DNA of 64,000 bases from Propionibacteriaceae bacterium UBA6238 (GTDB taxonomy: Bacteria > Actinomycetota > Actinomycetes > Propionibacteriales > Propionibacteriaceae): NCBI GenBank assembly GCA_002441465.1, contig DJWE01000071.1:2919-66918 (forward strand), written 5' to 3'. The notes below the pieces were generated by a model. That model searched no databases. It saw nothing but the letters and a program-made list of their open reading frames with translations, and was not told the DNA's origin. The translations under genes and the position numbers were made by a program. Each line of letters starts with the position of its first letter. Position 1 is the first letter of the stretch. Positions 16,748 through 25,062 of the stretch are shown piece after piece.

Positions 16748-17680
16748 TCAGCGGACGCCGAGCCCCAAGGACGCGAGGTACTCGCGGGTGGCGATCGCGT
16801 TCGGCAGCGGATAGTCCTTGGCGCAGCCGTACATGTCCTGCTCGCAGATCACGTACATTTCCTTATCCAGGTCGGCCAGCGTCTCGATCAGCGCGTGCAT
16901 CTCGGGCAGCCCGGCCGGCGGCGCGACCGAGCAGCCGCTCAGGTTGGCCTTCACGAACGGCCAGTCCTCGTCGTGGGCTTTCTTCACGATGCCGGGATCC
17001 ATCGCCTTGATGTGCACGTACTCGATCCGCTCGGGGTACGCCCGCGCGATCGCCATCGGGTCGCCGCCGCCGTAGACGATGTGGCCGGTGTCCAGGCAGA
17101 AGCCGACGTAGTCGGGATCGGTGGCCTGGAAGACGCGATCGATGTCCTCGGGTGTCTCGATGTGGCTGTCCCCGTGCGGGTGGAGCACCATCTTCAGCCC
17201 GTAATCCTCCTTCATGATCCGACCGAGTCGGTTGGCGTTGGCGATGTAGAGATTCCACGCCTCGACCGACAGCACCTTGTCGTCGATGTAGCCACCGGTC
17301 TTCTCGTCGCGATACATCGGGGGCAGGTGCACGACATACTCCGACCCGATCGCCGCGTGAGTCTCGCCGATCGAGCGGAAGAAGGCCTCCGTGTCGGCCC
17401 AGGCCTCGGCCTTGTGCAGGATGCCCCAGCCAGTCCCGGCCACGACGGTGAAGCCGTATTCGTCCATCACAGCCTTGAGCAGCTTCGGGTTGGTCGGGAA
17501 GTAGCCGTGCGGCCCGGTCTCCATGACCGAGAACCCGGCCTCGGCCATCTCGGCGAGGGCAACGTCCCAGGCGATCTGCTTGTCGTCGTAGGGGAACCAC
17601 ACACCCCACTGGTCGGGGCAGACGCCGATGGTCAGCTTGCTGTAGCGGGGATCGGGGTTGACGGCCTTGGACTCGGTCAT
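16748..17680 (-). CDS. iolE: Probable myo-inosose-2 dehydratase (TIM barrel)
   Basis: Expected to dehydrate 2-keto-myo-inositol to the trihydroxycyclohexanedione used by IolD. The protein of about 310 residues is a xylose isomerase-like TIM barrel. Its segments are CPDQWGVWFPYDDKQIAWD, KMVLHPHGDSHIETPEDIDR, VGFCLDTGHIVYGGGDP and IEYVHIKAMDPG, with MYVICEQDMYG near the end; these match IolE ligand positions. The ATG at 17680 is preferred over GTG at 17692 because AAGGAG stands 11 bases before it and abuts the GTG. It follows iolG by 42 bases and is followed by a hairpin. Confidence 0.8.
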   Translation of the reverse strand: MTESKAVNPDPRYSKLTIGVCPDQWGVWFPYDDKQIAWDVALAEMAEAGFSVMETGPHGYFPTNPKLLKAVMDEYGFTVVAGTGWGILHKAEAWADTEAFFRSIGETHAAIGSEYVVHLPPMYRDEKTGGYIDDKVLSVEAWNLYIANANRLGRIMKEDYGLKMVLHPHGDSHIETPEDIDRVFQATDPDYVGFCLDTGHIVYGGGDPMAIARAYPERIEYVHIKAMDPGIVKKAHDEDWPFVKANLSGCSVAPPAGLPEMHALIETLADLDKEMYVICEQDMYGCAKDYPLPNAIATREYLASLGLGVR

Positions 17681-17722
17681 TGCTGTGTTCACTCCTTCGT
17701 AAACGGGTTGGTGGTGTGCTGC

Positions 17723-18712
17723 TCAGCCCAGCGGGACGATCGAGCCCTGGCGGGCGGCGGTGTCGGCTGCGTCCGCGAGGGCCAGCGCGGCCCTGCCGTC
17801 GAGGATGGACGGCGACGGGGCGGTTCCGGCCTCGATGCTGGTGATGAAGTGGTCCAGTTCGTTGCGGTAGGCGTCGGCATATCGCTCCAGGAAGAAGGGC
17901 AGGTAGGGCCCGGCCACCTCGGTGCCGGCCGCGCCGTTGAAGCGGATCCCGGTACTGCGCAGGTTCGTGGCCTCCAGCGATCCCTTGGGGCCGAAGGCCT
18001 CCATCCGCTGGTCGTAGCCCGCGGCGCAGACCCGGCTGTTCAGGATCGTGCACACCGCTCCGCCGGCCGTGGTCATGGTGACCGTGGCCGTGTCGAAGTC
18101 GCCGATCGCGCCGATCTCCTCGATGTGGGCGTGCGCAGAGGTCGCCACCTGGACGAAGTCGCCGAGCAGGAAGCGAGCCATGTCGAAGTCGTGGATGGTC
18201 ATGTCGCGGAAGATGCCACCAGACGCGGTGAGGTAACCCGCCGGCGGGGCGGCCGGGTCACGGCTGACGATGGTGAGCTGGCGCAGGTCGCCGATCTCGC
18301 CGGCCTGGACGCGCCGACGCAGTTCCATCACACCGGGATCGAAGCGGCGGTTGAAGCCGACCATGACGCGGTGCTCGTTGCCGGCGATCGCGGCGATGCA
18401 CTCCTCCACCCTGGCCATGCTGAGGTCGACCGGCTTCTCCGTGAGCACGGCCTTGCCCGCCAAGACTCCCGCGATGATCTGGTCGACGTGGTACGGCGTG
18501 GGCGAACACACCACGACGGCGTCGACGCCCGGATCGGCGAACACGTCCTCGACCACCTCGCTCGAGCGGCAGCCGTGCGCCGCGGCGACCGCCGCCGCGG
18601 CCCCCGCGACGGGATCGGCGATCAGCACGAGCTGGGCGCCCGGGTGGGCAGAAACGGTACGGGCGTGGACCTGGCCGATCCGGCCGGCTCCGACGATCGC
18701 GATCCGAAGCAT
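17723..18712 (-). CDS. iolG: Inositol 2-dehydrogenase
   Basis: Oxidises myo-inositol to 2-keto-myo-inositol with NAD+, the entry step of the pathway. The 329-residue protein has the Rossmann loop AIVGAGRIGQVHARTV, VLTEKPVDLSM (catalytic Lys in EKP), GFNRRFDPGVMELRRRV, and RDMTIHDFDMARFLLGD with the catalytic Asp-x-x-x-His region of IolG. Family length is normal. It heads a unit with iolE, and an IolR-like site lies about 105 bases upstream. Confidence 0.9.
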   Translation of the reverse strand: MLRIAIVGAGRIGQVHARTVSAHPGAQLVLIADPVAGAAAAVAAAHGCRSSEVVEDVFADPGVDAVVVCSPTPYHVDQIIAGVLAGKAVLTEKPVDLSMARVEECIAAIAGNEHRVMVGFNRRFDPGVMELRRRVQAGEIGDLRQLTIVSRDPAAPPAGYLTASGGIFRDMTIHDFDMARFLLGDFVQVATSAHAHIEEIGAIGDFDTATVTMTTAGGAVCTILNSRVCAAGYDQRMEAFGPKGSLEATNLRSTGIRFNGAAGTEVAGPYLPFFLERYADAYRNELDHFITSIEAGTAPSPSILDGRAALALADAADTAARQGSIVPLG

Positions 18713-18816
18713 CGCAGGCTCTTTCTCTCGCAGGACTCCAATGAGGGCGTTCGGGGCGCTGGCCTTGCTTCATGCTCCGGGGCCCCGTTGCACCTGAGCG
18801 TGATCTTACAACACTT

Positions 18817-18826
18817 TGTCTTTACA
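18817..18826. promoter_or_regulatory. IolR-like operator upstream of iolG
   Basis: TGTCTTTACA matches the IolR-like motif with one mismatch. An adjacent TCTTACAACA (18805-18814) repeats the half-site found at 16673. Together they give two TTGTAA-type elements facing the iolG promoter region. Confidence 0.5.
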
Positions 18827-18944
18827 ACCTACCATGCGGACGTTCCTGGCAGGGTGAGGGACGAGAGATTCGGCGGGACCCGGCCGACGTCGGCCGAGCC
18901 CCCACGAACCCACGACGGCCGCAGCGCGAACCGCCAGAGCCGAA

Positions 18945-20504
18945 TCACCCCCGGGTCAGGGTCCCGTCCCAGGTGGTGACCTTCTCTCCCGCGTGCTCGT
19001 CGGTGAACCACACCGAGGTGACCGCCTTGGTCTCGGTGAAGAACGCGACGCCGTCCTTGCCCATGGCATGCAGGTCGCCGAAGAACGAGTCCTTGTGGCC
19101 GGTGAACGGGAACGTCGAGAACGGCACCGGGATGCCGACGTTGATGCCCACCATGCCGGCGTGGGTGCCCTTGGCGAACTCCCGGGCGTAGTACCCGGAG
19201 CTGGTGTAGATCGACGAGCCGTTGCCGAACCGGTTCGCGTTCATCACCGCCAGCCCCTCCTCGAAGCTCGAGACCCGCTTGATCGAGGTCACCGGTCCGA
19301 AGACCTCCGAGTCGCCGACGAAGTTGCCCGGACGCACGTTGTCGAAGATGGTCGGACCGACGTAGAACCCGCCCTCGTAGCCCGCGACACTGGCCCCGCG
19401 TCCATCGAGCACGAGATCGGCGCCCTCGGCCACGCCGCGCTCGATGCACGAGTGCACCCATTCGCGGTGCTTGGCCGTGATCACCGGACCGAGCTGGGAC
19501 TCGGGCAAGTAGGCCGGCCCGATCCGCAGGTCCTTCGCCATCGACGCGAGCATCTCGATGGCTTCATCGGCGATCGAGTCCTGCATCACGACCACCGGCA
19601 AGGCCATGCAGCGCTGGCCGGCGCAGCCGTAGGTGGAGTTGATGATGCCGGCGATCGAGCGCTCGAGCACCGCGTCGTCCAGCACGAGGGCGTGGTTCTT
19701 CGCCTCGGTCAGCGCCTGCACGCGCTTGCCCGCGGCGGCAGCGGTCGCGTAGATGTGCTTGCCCACCTCGGTCGAGCCGACGAACGTGATCCCGCGGACG
19801 TCGGGGTTGGTGAGCAGGCTGTCGGCCTCGACCCGGGAGCAGGTGACCAGATTCGCGACACCCTTGGGCAGGCCCGCCTCGATCAGCAGCTCCATCATCC
19901 GGATCGAGGTCTGCGGCACCATCGAGGCCGCCTTGAGCACGAAGGTGTTGCCGGTGGTGATCGCGAACGGCAGCATCCAGCCCATCGGGATCATCGCCGG
20001 GAAGTTGTACGGCGCGATCCCGACGAACACACCCAGCGGCTCCCGGTAGGACACGGTGTCGTAGCCACGAGAGATGTTCATCGTGGTGTCGCCCATCATC
20101 AGGTAGTGGGTCGAGCAGGCGAGCTCCACCACCTCGATCGCCTTCAGCACGTCGCCGCGCGCCTCTGCGACCACCTTGCCCATCTCGGTGGCCAGCAGAA
20201 TGCTCAGCTCGTCGAGGTGCTCGTCGAGAAGCTGCTTGAACCGGAACATCAGCTGGACGCGCTGCGGGATCGGAGTGTTCGACCAGCCCGGGAAGGCCCG
20301 GGCAGCCGCGACGACGGCGGAGTCGACCTCCGCCTGGGTGCACTGCGGCGCCTCGGCGATCTGCTCCCCGGTCGAAGGGTTCATCACCGGCATGTAGGTG
20401 GCGGTCTTCGACTCACGCCACTCGTTGTCCACCAGATAGCGCAGCCGCTTCAGCCGGGCGGCGCTCTCGGTGGTCGCCGTAACGGCCTCGTTGGTCAACG
20501 ACAT
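18945..20504 (-). CDS. iolA: Methylmalonate-semialdehyde dehydrogenase (CoA-acylating)
   Basis: Converts malonate semialdehyde, the end product of inositol cleavage, to acetyl-CoA. The same family (MmsA) also serves valine breakdown. The 519-residue aldehyde dehydrogenase has YNFPAMIPMGWMLPFAI, GITFVGSTEVGKHIYATAAA and the nucleophile region YGCAGQRCMALPV. VFGPVTSIKRVSSFEEGLAVMN and VGINVGIPVPFSTFPFTGHK are typical of MmsA/IolA. The N-terminus is slightly longer than usual; an internal start is possible. It lies downstream of iolC-aldolase-iolB on the same strand. Confidence 0.9.
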   Translation of the reverse strand: MSLTNEAVTATTESAARLKRLRYLVDNEWRESKTATYMPVMNPSTGEQIAEAPQCTQAEVDSAVVAAARAFPGWSNTPIPQRVQLMFRFKQLLDEHLDELSILLATEMGKVVAEARGDVLKAIEVVELACSTHYLMMGDTTMNISRGYDTVSYREPLGVFVGIAPYNFPAMIPMGWMLPFAITTGNTFVLKAASMVPQTSIRMMELLIEAGLPKGVANLVTCSRVEADSLLTNPDVRGITFVGSTEVGKHIYATAAAAGKRVQALTEAKNHALVLDDAVLERSIAGIINSTYGCAGQRCMALPVVVMQDSIADEAIEMLASMAKDLRIGPAYLPESQLGPVITAKHREWVHSCIERGVAEGADLVLDGRGASVAGYEGGFYVGPTIFDNVRPGNFVGDSEVFGPVTSIKRVSSFEEGLAVMNANRFGNGSSIYTSSGYYAREFAKGTHAGMVGINVGIPVPFSTFPFTGHKDSFFGDLHAMGKDGVAFFTETKAVTSVWFTDEHAGEKVTTWDGTLTRG

Positions 20505-20586
20505 CGGGTGTTCCTCTCTCCTGGACCCGGGTCGGGTCCGTTGGTGGTGACCGCACCGCCGTATGTCCGGCGGTGGGGCGGATCGG

Positions 20587-21483
20587 CTATTCGGTTGTGG
20601 CGAGTCGCGGGTCGACCGCCTGGCCGGCCCAGGTCTGGCGTACCCAGGCGTGGGCCGGGTCGTCGCAGATCAGCCAGGCCCGGGTCTCGCCGGGGCCGGC
20701 CATCACGTTCAGGTAGTACATGTCGTAGCCGGGCGGAGCCATCGCCGGACCGTGCCAGCCGTGCGGGACCAGGACGACGTCGCCGGAACGCACCTCCGCC
20801 AGCACGTCGATCGGACGCTGCGGCGTCCCGTACACCCGCTGGTAACCGAACGCATCGCCGCCGAGGGGGGCGTCCGGTTCGGTGCGCACCTCGAAGTAGT
20901 AGATCTCTTCCAGCGACGTCTCCACGCCCTCGCGTTCTTCGTCGTGCTTGTGCGGCGGGTAGCTGGACCAGTTGCCGGCCGGAGTGATCACCTCGCACGC
21001 GATGATCGAATCGGCGTCCAGCACCCCCGGCACCCCGAAGTTGCGGACGCGCCGGCTCGCGGCGCCCGCACCACGCAGCTCGTCGGGGACGTCCGCGGCG
21101 GCCAGGTACGCCGCCGGCCGGGTCGCCCGAGCGGTCGCCGAGCAGAGTGCATAGCGCCCGCCGGCCACGCTGGTGAGGGTGAAGCTCGACCCGCGCGGGA
21201 CGTAGAGAACGTCGGTGGCCGCGCTGAACACGTCCGCGCGTCCGGCCAGCGCGAAAGTCCGTCCCTCCACCTCGATGTTCGCCGCGCCCGCCAACGGTAC
21301 GACGATGTACTCCAGATCGCCGGTCTCGACGCGGCGCGATTCGCCGGCGGCGAGGTCGCTCACCTGCAGTCCGGTGTGGGCCCATCCGGGGATTCCCGAG
21401 CCGGCCGGAGCACTGCCGGGGAGAATCCTCGTATCGAACTCGGCGTCGGCGGTGCTGCCCGCCGGGTATACCCACTGGCTCAT
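20587..21483 (-). CDS. iolB: 5-deoxy-glucuronate isomerase
   Basis: Isomerises 5-deoxy-D-glucuronate to 2-deoxy-5-keto-D-gluconate. The 298-residue bicupin protein has SSYPPHKHDEE as a metal-binding cupin motif, YYFEVRTEPDAPLGGDAFGY, VVLVPHGWHGPAMAPPGYDM, and YYLNVMAGPGETRAWLICDD. All are diagnostic of IolB. The start ATG (21481-21483, preceded by GGGAG) overlaps the stop of the upstream aldolase gene as ATGA. A longer in-frame extension to 21627 is arginine-rich and out of character, so it was rejected. Confidence 0.93.
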   Translation of the reverse strand: MSQWVYPAGSTADAEFDTRILPGSAPAGSGIPGWAHTGLQVSDLAAGESRRVETGDLEYIVVPLAGAANIEVEGRTFALAGRADVFSAATDVLYVPRGSSFTLTSVAGGRYALCSATARATRPAAYLAAADVPDELRGAGAASRRVRNFGVPGVLDADSIIACEVITPAGNWSSYPPHKHDEEREGVETSLEEIYYFEVRTEPDAPLGGDAFGYQRVYGTPQRPIDVLAEVRSGDVVLVPHGWHGPAMAPPGYDMYYLNVMAGPGETRAWLICDDPAHAWVRQTWAGQAVDPRLATTE

Positions 21484-22382
21484 GATGCTCCCGGGTGGAT
21501 CGGTCGTTGATGGACGAGGCCCGCCGCGACGTCGACCGCTTCGGCCACATCGTCGTCGGCGGGATAGAGCAGGGCTCGGCCGATCACCAGGCCGACCGCT
21601 ACCGGGTGGGTCAGGGCGTCGGCCCACCGCTGGTAGGTGGCGTCCGGGTCGCCGACCGGGTCGCCGCCCAAGAGCAGGCTGGGCAACGTGGTCGAGTCGA
21701 GCACCCGGTGCATTTCCTCGACCACCGGCAGCTTGAGCCAGGTGTGCGAGCTGGTCGCGCCGAGTCCGGCGGCGATCTGGATGGACTTGATCACCGAGTC
21801 CGGGTCGAGCACGTTGCGCACCTTGTCCGGCGCGATCCGCACGGACAGGAACGGCTCCACCATCGCCATCAGGCCGCGCCGCGCGAGCGCGGTCACCGCC
21901 GCCCCGGTCGACTCCAGCACCCGCGCAGTGTCCTCGTCCTCCAGGCAGATCCGGGTGAGCATCTTGCCGCCGTCCAGGCCGTTGCCGGCCAGGGTGTCGG
22001 CGTCGTAGCCGGTCCAGCGATCGTCGAACTCGAACTCGGCGCCCTGCAGCCCGCCTCGATTCATCGAACCGATCACGACCTTGCCCTCCAGCAGCCCGGA
22101 CACGAGCAGGTCCTCGAGGATGTCGGCCGTGCCCAGGACACCGTCCACCCCCGGACGGCTCAGCGCGGTCGCGAGCCGGTCCAGGAGATCGGCACGAGAG
22201 GCCATCGCGGTGGCGTTGCCGCGGACGCCGAGGGCACCGCGGGCGGGATGGTCCGCCGCAACGATCATCAGCCGTCCATCCGATGGCCGCTCAGGGCGGC
22301 GACGGTTTCGCCAAGCGCGCGTGATCGCGTCCGGATCGGTGGCCCGCAGACGGGTCAGCGCAACGACGTCCACGTGATTCAT
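21480..22382 (-). CDS. Probable DKGP aldolase (IolC C-domain/Cgl0158-type TIM barrel)
   Basis: The 300-residue protein has VALTRLRATDPDAITRAWRN, LMIVAADHPARGALGVRGN, MNRGGLQGAEFEFDDRWTGY, RICLEDEDTARVLES, and WLKLPVVEEMHRVLDSTTLP followed by LLLGGDP, with lysine and acidic residues at barrel-strand ends. It resembles the aldolase-like domain fused to or encoded beside IolC in many bacteria. It probably performs the IolJ step, cleaving 2-deoxy-5-keto-gluconate-6-phosphate to DHAP and malonate semialdehyde. ATGA overlaps join it to iolC upstream and iolB downstream, giving tight coupling. Function is inferred from family and position. Confidence 0.8.
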   Translation of the reverse strand: MNHVDVVALTRLRATDPDAITRAWRNRRRPERPSDGRLMIVAADHPARGALGVRGNATAMASRADLLDRLATALSRPGVDGVLGTADILEDLLVSGLLEGKVVIGSMNRGGLQGAEFEFDDRWTGYDADTLAGNGLDGGKMLTRICLEDEDTARVLESTGAAVTALARRGLMAMVEPFLSVRIAPDKVRNVLDPDSVIKSIQIAAGLGATSSHTWLKLPVVEEMHRVLDSTTLPSLLLGGDPVGDPDATYQRWADALTHPVAVGLVIGRALLYPADDDVAEAVDVAAGLVHQRPIHPGAS

Positions 22383-23329
22383 GAGCTGCGCTCCCGTAGC
22401 AGCGCCTCGACCTCGTCCTCGGTGGGCATCGCCGTCGAACACTCCAGCCGGGACGCGACCAGCGCCCCGGCGGCGTTGGCGAACCGGAGCGTCCGTTCCA
22501 GCACCCAGCCGTTCAGCAGGCCGTGGCAGACCGCACCACCGAACGAGTCGCCCGCTCCGAGACCGTTGACGACCTCGACCGTCACCGGCGGCACCTCGAC
22601 GACCTCGTCGGCGGTCATCGCCAAGACACCCTTCGGCCCCTGCTTCACGATGGCGAGCTCGATCCCGCGTTCCAGCAGAGCGGTGGCGGCCCGGTGCGGT
22701 TCGGTCTCCCCCACCGCAATCCGGCACTCCTCGCGGTTGCCGATCGCGACCGTGCAGTGCGACAACGCCACCTCGGCGTGCCGGCTGGCCTCGGCTTCGG
22801 TCTTCCAGAACATGGGCCGGTAGTCCAGGTCGAGGATGGTGAGCGGCCGTCGATCCCGGACCCGCCAGGCGGCGAGGTGAGCCTGCCGGCTCGGCTCGGC
22901 CGACAGCCCGGTGAGGGTCGACCAGTAGACGCCGGCCTCGGCGATCTCGCGCAGCGGCAGGTCGGTGACCTGGATCCGCAGGTCCGGTGCCTGCGGGTAG
23001 CGGTAGAAGTAGAGCGGGAAGTCGTCCGGCGGGAAGATCTCGCAGAAGGTGACCGGCGTGGGCAGCCACGGATCGGTGCCCACGAAGTCGGTGGCCACGC
23101 CGAGTTCATCGAGCTTCGCCCGGACGAAGCGCCCGAACGGGTCGTCACCGGTCTTGGTGATGATCGCCGAGCGGTGGCCGTAGCGCGCTGCCGCCACCGA
23201 GACGTTGGTCGCGCTGCCGCCCAGGAACTTGCCGAAGGAGGTGACCTCCTCCAGCGGCACACCGATCTGTGTCGGATAGATGTCCACTCCGACGCGACCG
23301 ATGCAGACGACCTCGTAGGTGTCACCCAT
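22379..23329 (-). CDS. iolC: 5-dehydro-2-deoxygluconokinase
   Basis: Phosphorylates 2-deoxy-5-keto-D-gluconate with ATP. The 316-residue PfkB-family kinase has the N-terminal GRVGVDIYPTQIG, the substrate motif FLGGSATNVSVAAARYGH, TILDLDYRPMFWK, AIVKQGPKGVLA, and the anion hole/catalytic base NGLGAGDSFGGA. It is the first gene of the iolC-aldolase-iolB-iolA run and is divergent from iolR across about 150 bases that carry an IolR-like operator. Confidence 0.93.
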   Translation of the reverse strand: MGDTYEVVCIGRVGVDIYPTQIGVPLEEVTSFGKFLGGSATNVSVAAARYGHRSAIITKTGDDPFGRFVRAKLDELGVATDFVGTDPWLPTPVTFCEIFPPDDFPLYFYRYPQAPDLRIQVTDLPLREIAEAGVYWSTLTGLSAEPSRQAHLAAWRVRDRRPLTILDLDYRPMFWKTEAEASRHAEVALSHCTVAIGNREECRIAVGETEPHRAATALLERGIELAIVKQGPKGVLAMTADEVVEVPPVTVEVVNGLGAGDSFGGAVCHGLLNGWVLERTLRFANAAGALVASRLECSTAMPTEDEVEALLRERSS

Positions 23330-23406
23330 CGCTTCGATCCTCCGCCTTCGCCGGCGCCGTCGCCCGGGCTTCCAGTCTGCCCAGGGCGGATACGGCTGTC
23401 AAGCTT

Positions 23407-23416
23407 TGTAAGGACA
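23407..23416. promoter_or_regulatory. IolR-like operator in the iolC-iolR divergent region
   Basis: TGTAAGGACA (minus strand TGTCCTTACA) fits the shared motif with one mismatch. It lies in the gap between the two divergent genes and could control both promoters. Confidence 0.5.
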
Positions 23417-23482
23417 ATAGCCTATTCAGGCAACCGGCGTTTACGGTGTCCGCGCAGGCAACCTTTCGGATATGGTGCCGAT

Positions 23483-24223
23483 ATGGCTACCCAGATCCCG
23501 GTCAGCATCGACCGGAACAGCCCGGTTCCGCTGTACCACCAGCTGGCCGAGCAGCTCGCCGCCGCCATCGACACCGGGGTGCTGAAGCCGGGTGACGCCT
23601 TCGAGAACGAGCTGTCTCTGGCCGACCGGCTCGATCTCTCCCGTCCCACCGTGCGCCGCGCGATCGTCGAGCTGGTCACCCGCGGATTGCTGGTGCGGCG
23701 GCGCGGCATCGGTACCACGGTCGCCAACGAGGTGATCCACCGCCGCAACGAGCTGACCAGCCTCTACGACGACCTCAAGCGCAACGGACGCGAGCCGCTC
23801 ACCGAGGTGCTCGAGTTCACCACGGACTTCGTCGACCAGCGCGCCTCCAGCATTCTCGGGCTCGAACCCGACACCCCCCTGATCTATCTGGAACGGCTGC
23901 GCTCGGTCGAGGAGGGGCCGATGTCGATCCTGCGCAACTGGCTGCCACCGATGTGGGCCGACCTCGACCTGGACCAACTCACCACCCAGGGCCTGTACAA
24001 CGTGATGCGCGCCCGCGGGGTGATGCCGGCGGTCGCCCACCAGACCATAGGGGCGCGTCCGGCCGAACCCGCCGAGCGCAAGCTGCTGGGCCTGGACAAG
24101 AACGACCCCGTGCTGACCATGTCCCGCCGGGCCTACGACTCCGCCGGGTCACCGGTGGAGTTCGGCGACCACTGCTACCGCTACGACCGCTACCTGTTCG
24201 ACATCACGGTCTACGCCAGCTGA
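23483..24223 (+). CDS. iolR: GntR-family regulator of the inositol genes
   Basis: The 246-residue regulator has a GntR winged helix (SPVPLYHQLAEQLAAAIDTG; recognition helix in LSLADRLDLSRPTVRRAIVE) and a UTRA domain (LIYLERLRSVEEGPMSILRN; VEFGDHCYRYDRYLFDITVY). It is divergent from iolC and surrounded by iol genes. With four matching intergenic sites, this supports the role of IolR, an inositol-responsive repressor. The ATG at 23483 is the natural family start; the long upstream in-frame extension is antisense to iolC and was rejected. A perfect palindromic repeat begins 13 bases after the stop. Confidence 0.88.
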   Translation: MATQIPVSIDRNSPVPLYHQLAEQLAAAIDTGVLKPGDAFENELSLADRLDLSRPTVRRAIVELVTRGLLVRRRGIGTTVANEVIHRRNELTSLYDDLKRNGREPLTEVLEFTTDFVDQRASSILGLEPDTPLIYLERLRSVEEGPMSILRNWLPPMWADLDLDQLTTQGLYNVMRARGVMPAVAHQTIGARPAEPAERKLLGLDKNDPVLTMSRRAYDSAGSPVEFGDHCYRYDRYLFDITVYAS

Positions 24224-24235
24224 GGCGCGCGTCCA

Positions 24236-24297
24236 CCTTCCGAGTTGTCAGAATCTGGTGCGGCTATAGGCGCACCAGATTCTGACAACTCGGAAGG
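24236..24297. repeat. Intergenic palindromic element, best copy
   Basis: A perfect inverted repeat of 27 bases per arm (24236-24262 and 24271-24297) around the spacer GCTATAGG. The arm core is GAGTTGTCAGAATCTGGTGC. It lies between the convergent iolR and tauE-like genes. It shares core and spacer with the copy at 1973-2026, and the right arm with the partial copy at 1-25. Confidence 0.85.
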
Positions 24298-24315
24298 CGC
24301 GGATCGGCGTGCGGC

Positions 24316-25062
24316 TCAGAAGAAGACCAGGTAGAGCGCGGCGACCGCCACGAAGACCGTGACCAGCCGTTCGAAGGTCTTCTGCTGGATGCGCTTGATC
24401 AGCACCCGTCCGATCCAGGTGCCCACCAGCACCAGCGGCGCCAGTGTCGCGGCCACCAGCGCGGTATCGGGACGCACGATCCCCAACCCGATCGAGACCG
24501 GCAGCTTGGTCAGATTCACCGCGAAGAAGAACCAGGCGGTCGTCCCGAGGAAGCGCCACTTGTCGTACTTCATCGCCAGCAGGTAGAGGTTCATCGGTGG
24601 ACCGCCGGCATTCGCAACCATGGTCGTGAACCCGGCCAGCCCGCCGTAGCCCATGCCCACCGCCGGCTTGTGTGCAGCCAGCTTGTCCGGCCACAGGCCG
24701 ATCACCAGCAACGCAAGGATGATCACCCCGATCGTCCGCTTCAGCACCAGCCCGTCCACCCAATTCAGGAACAATGCACCAAGCCCGATCCCGACCAGCA
24801 CCGGGACGACGAGGCGCCCGATCAGCCGCCAGTCCACGTCGCGGCGGTACGTCCACACGGCCACCAGGTCGCCCACCAGCAGCATCACCAACGCGACCCC
24901 CGTGGAGTCCTTCGCCGGCAGCACCGCCGCGGCCAGCACGACCGCGATCATCGCGACCCCGCCGATGGCGGTCTTGGAGAAGCCGATCAGAAGGGCAGCA
25001 ACGGCAAGGACCAGCCATCCCCACAGGGGCAGGCTGGTCCACAGGGCCTGAAGAGCGCTCAC
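24316..25062 (-). CDS. TauE/SafE-family membrane permease
   Basis: The 248-residue protein has about seven to eight hydrophobic segments and the duplicated TauE/SafE signature (LLIGFSKTAIGGVAMIAVVL near the start; GYGGLAGFTTMVANAGGPPM then NLYLLAM in the middle). Family members export sulfite, sulfoacetate or other small organic acids. The GTG start directly abuts the iolD stop codon, so the protein is made from the iolD transcript. A role in inositol metabolism is unexpected; it may export an overflow acid or act on another substrate. That is inference. Confidence 0.8.
   Translation of the reverse strand: MSALQALWTSLPLWGWLVLAVAALLIGFSKTAIGGVAMIAVVLAAAVLPAKDSTGVALVMLLVGDLVAVWTYRRDVDWRLIGRLVVPVLVGIGLGALFLNWVDGLVLKRTIGVIILALLVIGLWPDKLAAHKPAVGMGYGGLAGFTTMVANAGGPPMNLYLLAMKYDKWRFLGTTAWFFFAVNLTKLPVSIGLGIVRPDTALVAATLAPLVLVGTWIGRVLIKRIQQKTFERLVTVFVAVAALYLVFF

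Noticed and set aside
22523..23482. N-terminal extension of iolR by about 320 residues
   Set aside because: The extension is antisense to iolC and unrelated to GntR proteins; the ATG at 23483 gives the normal start.
24236..24297. Simple Rho-independent terminator
   Set aside because: Arms are perfect, but no T-run follows on either strand, and homologous copies occur elsewhere with the same centre, so a repeat family is the better description.
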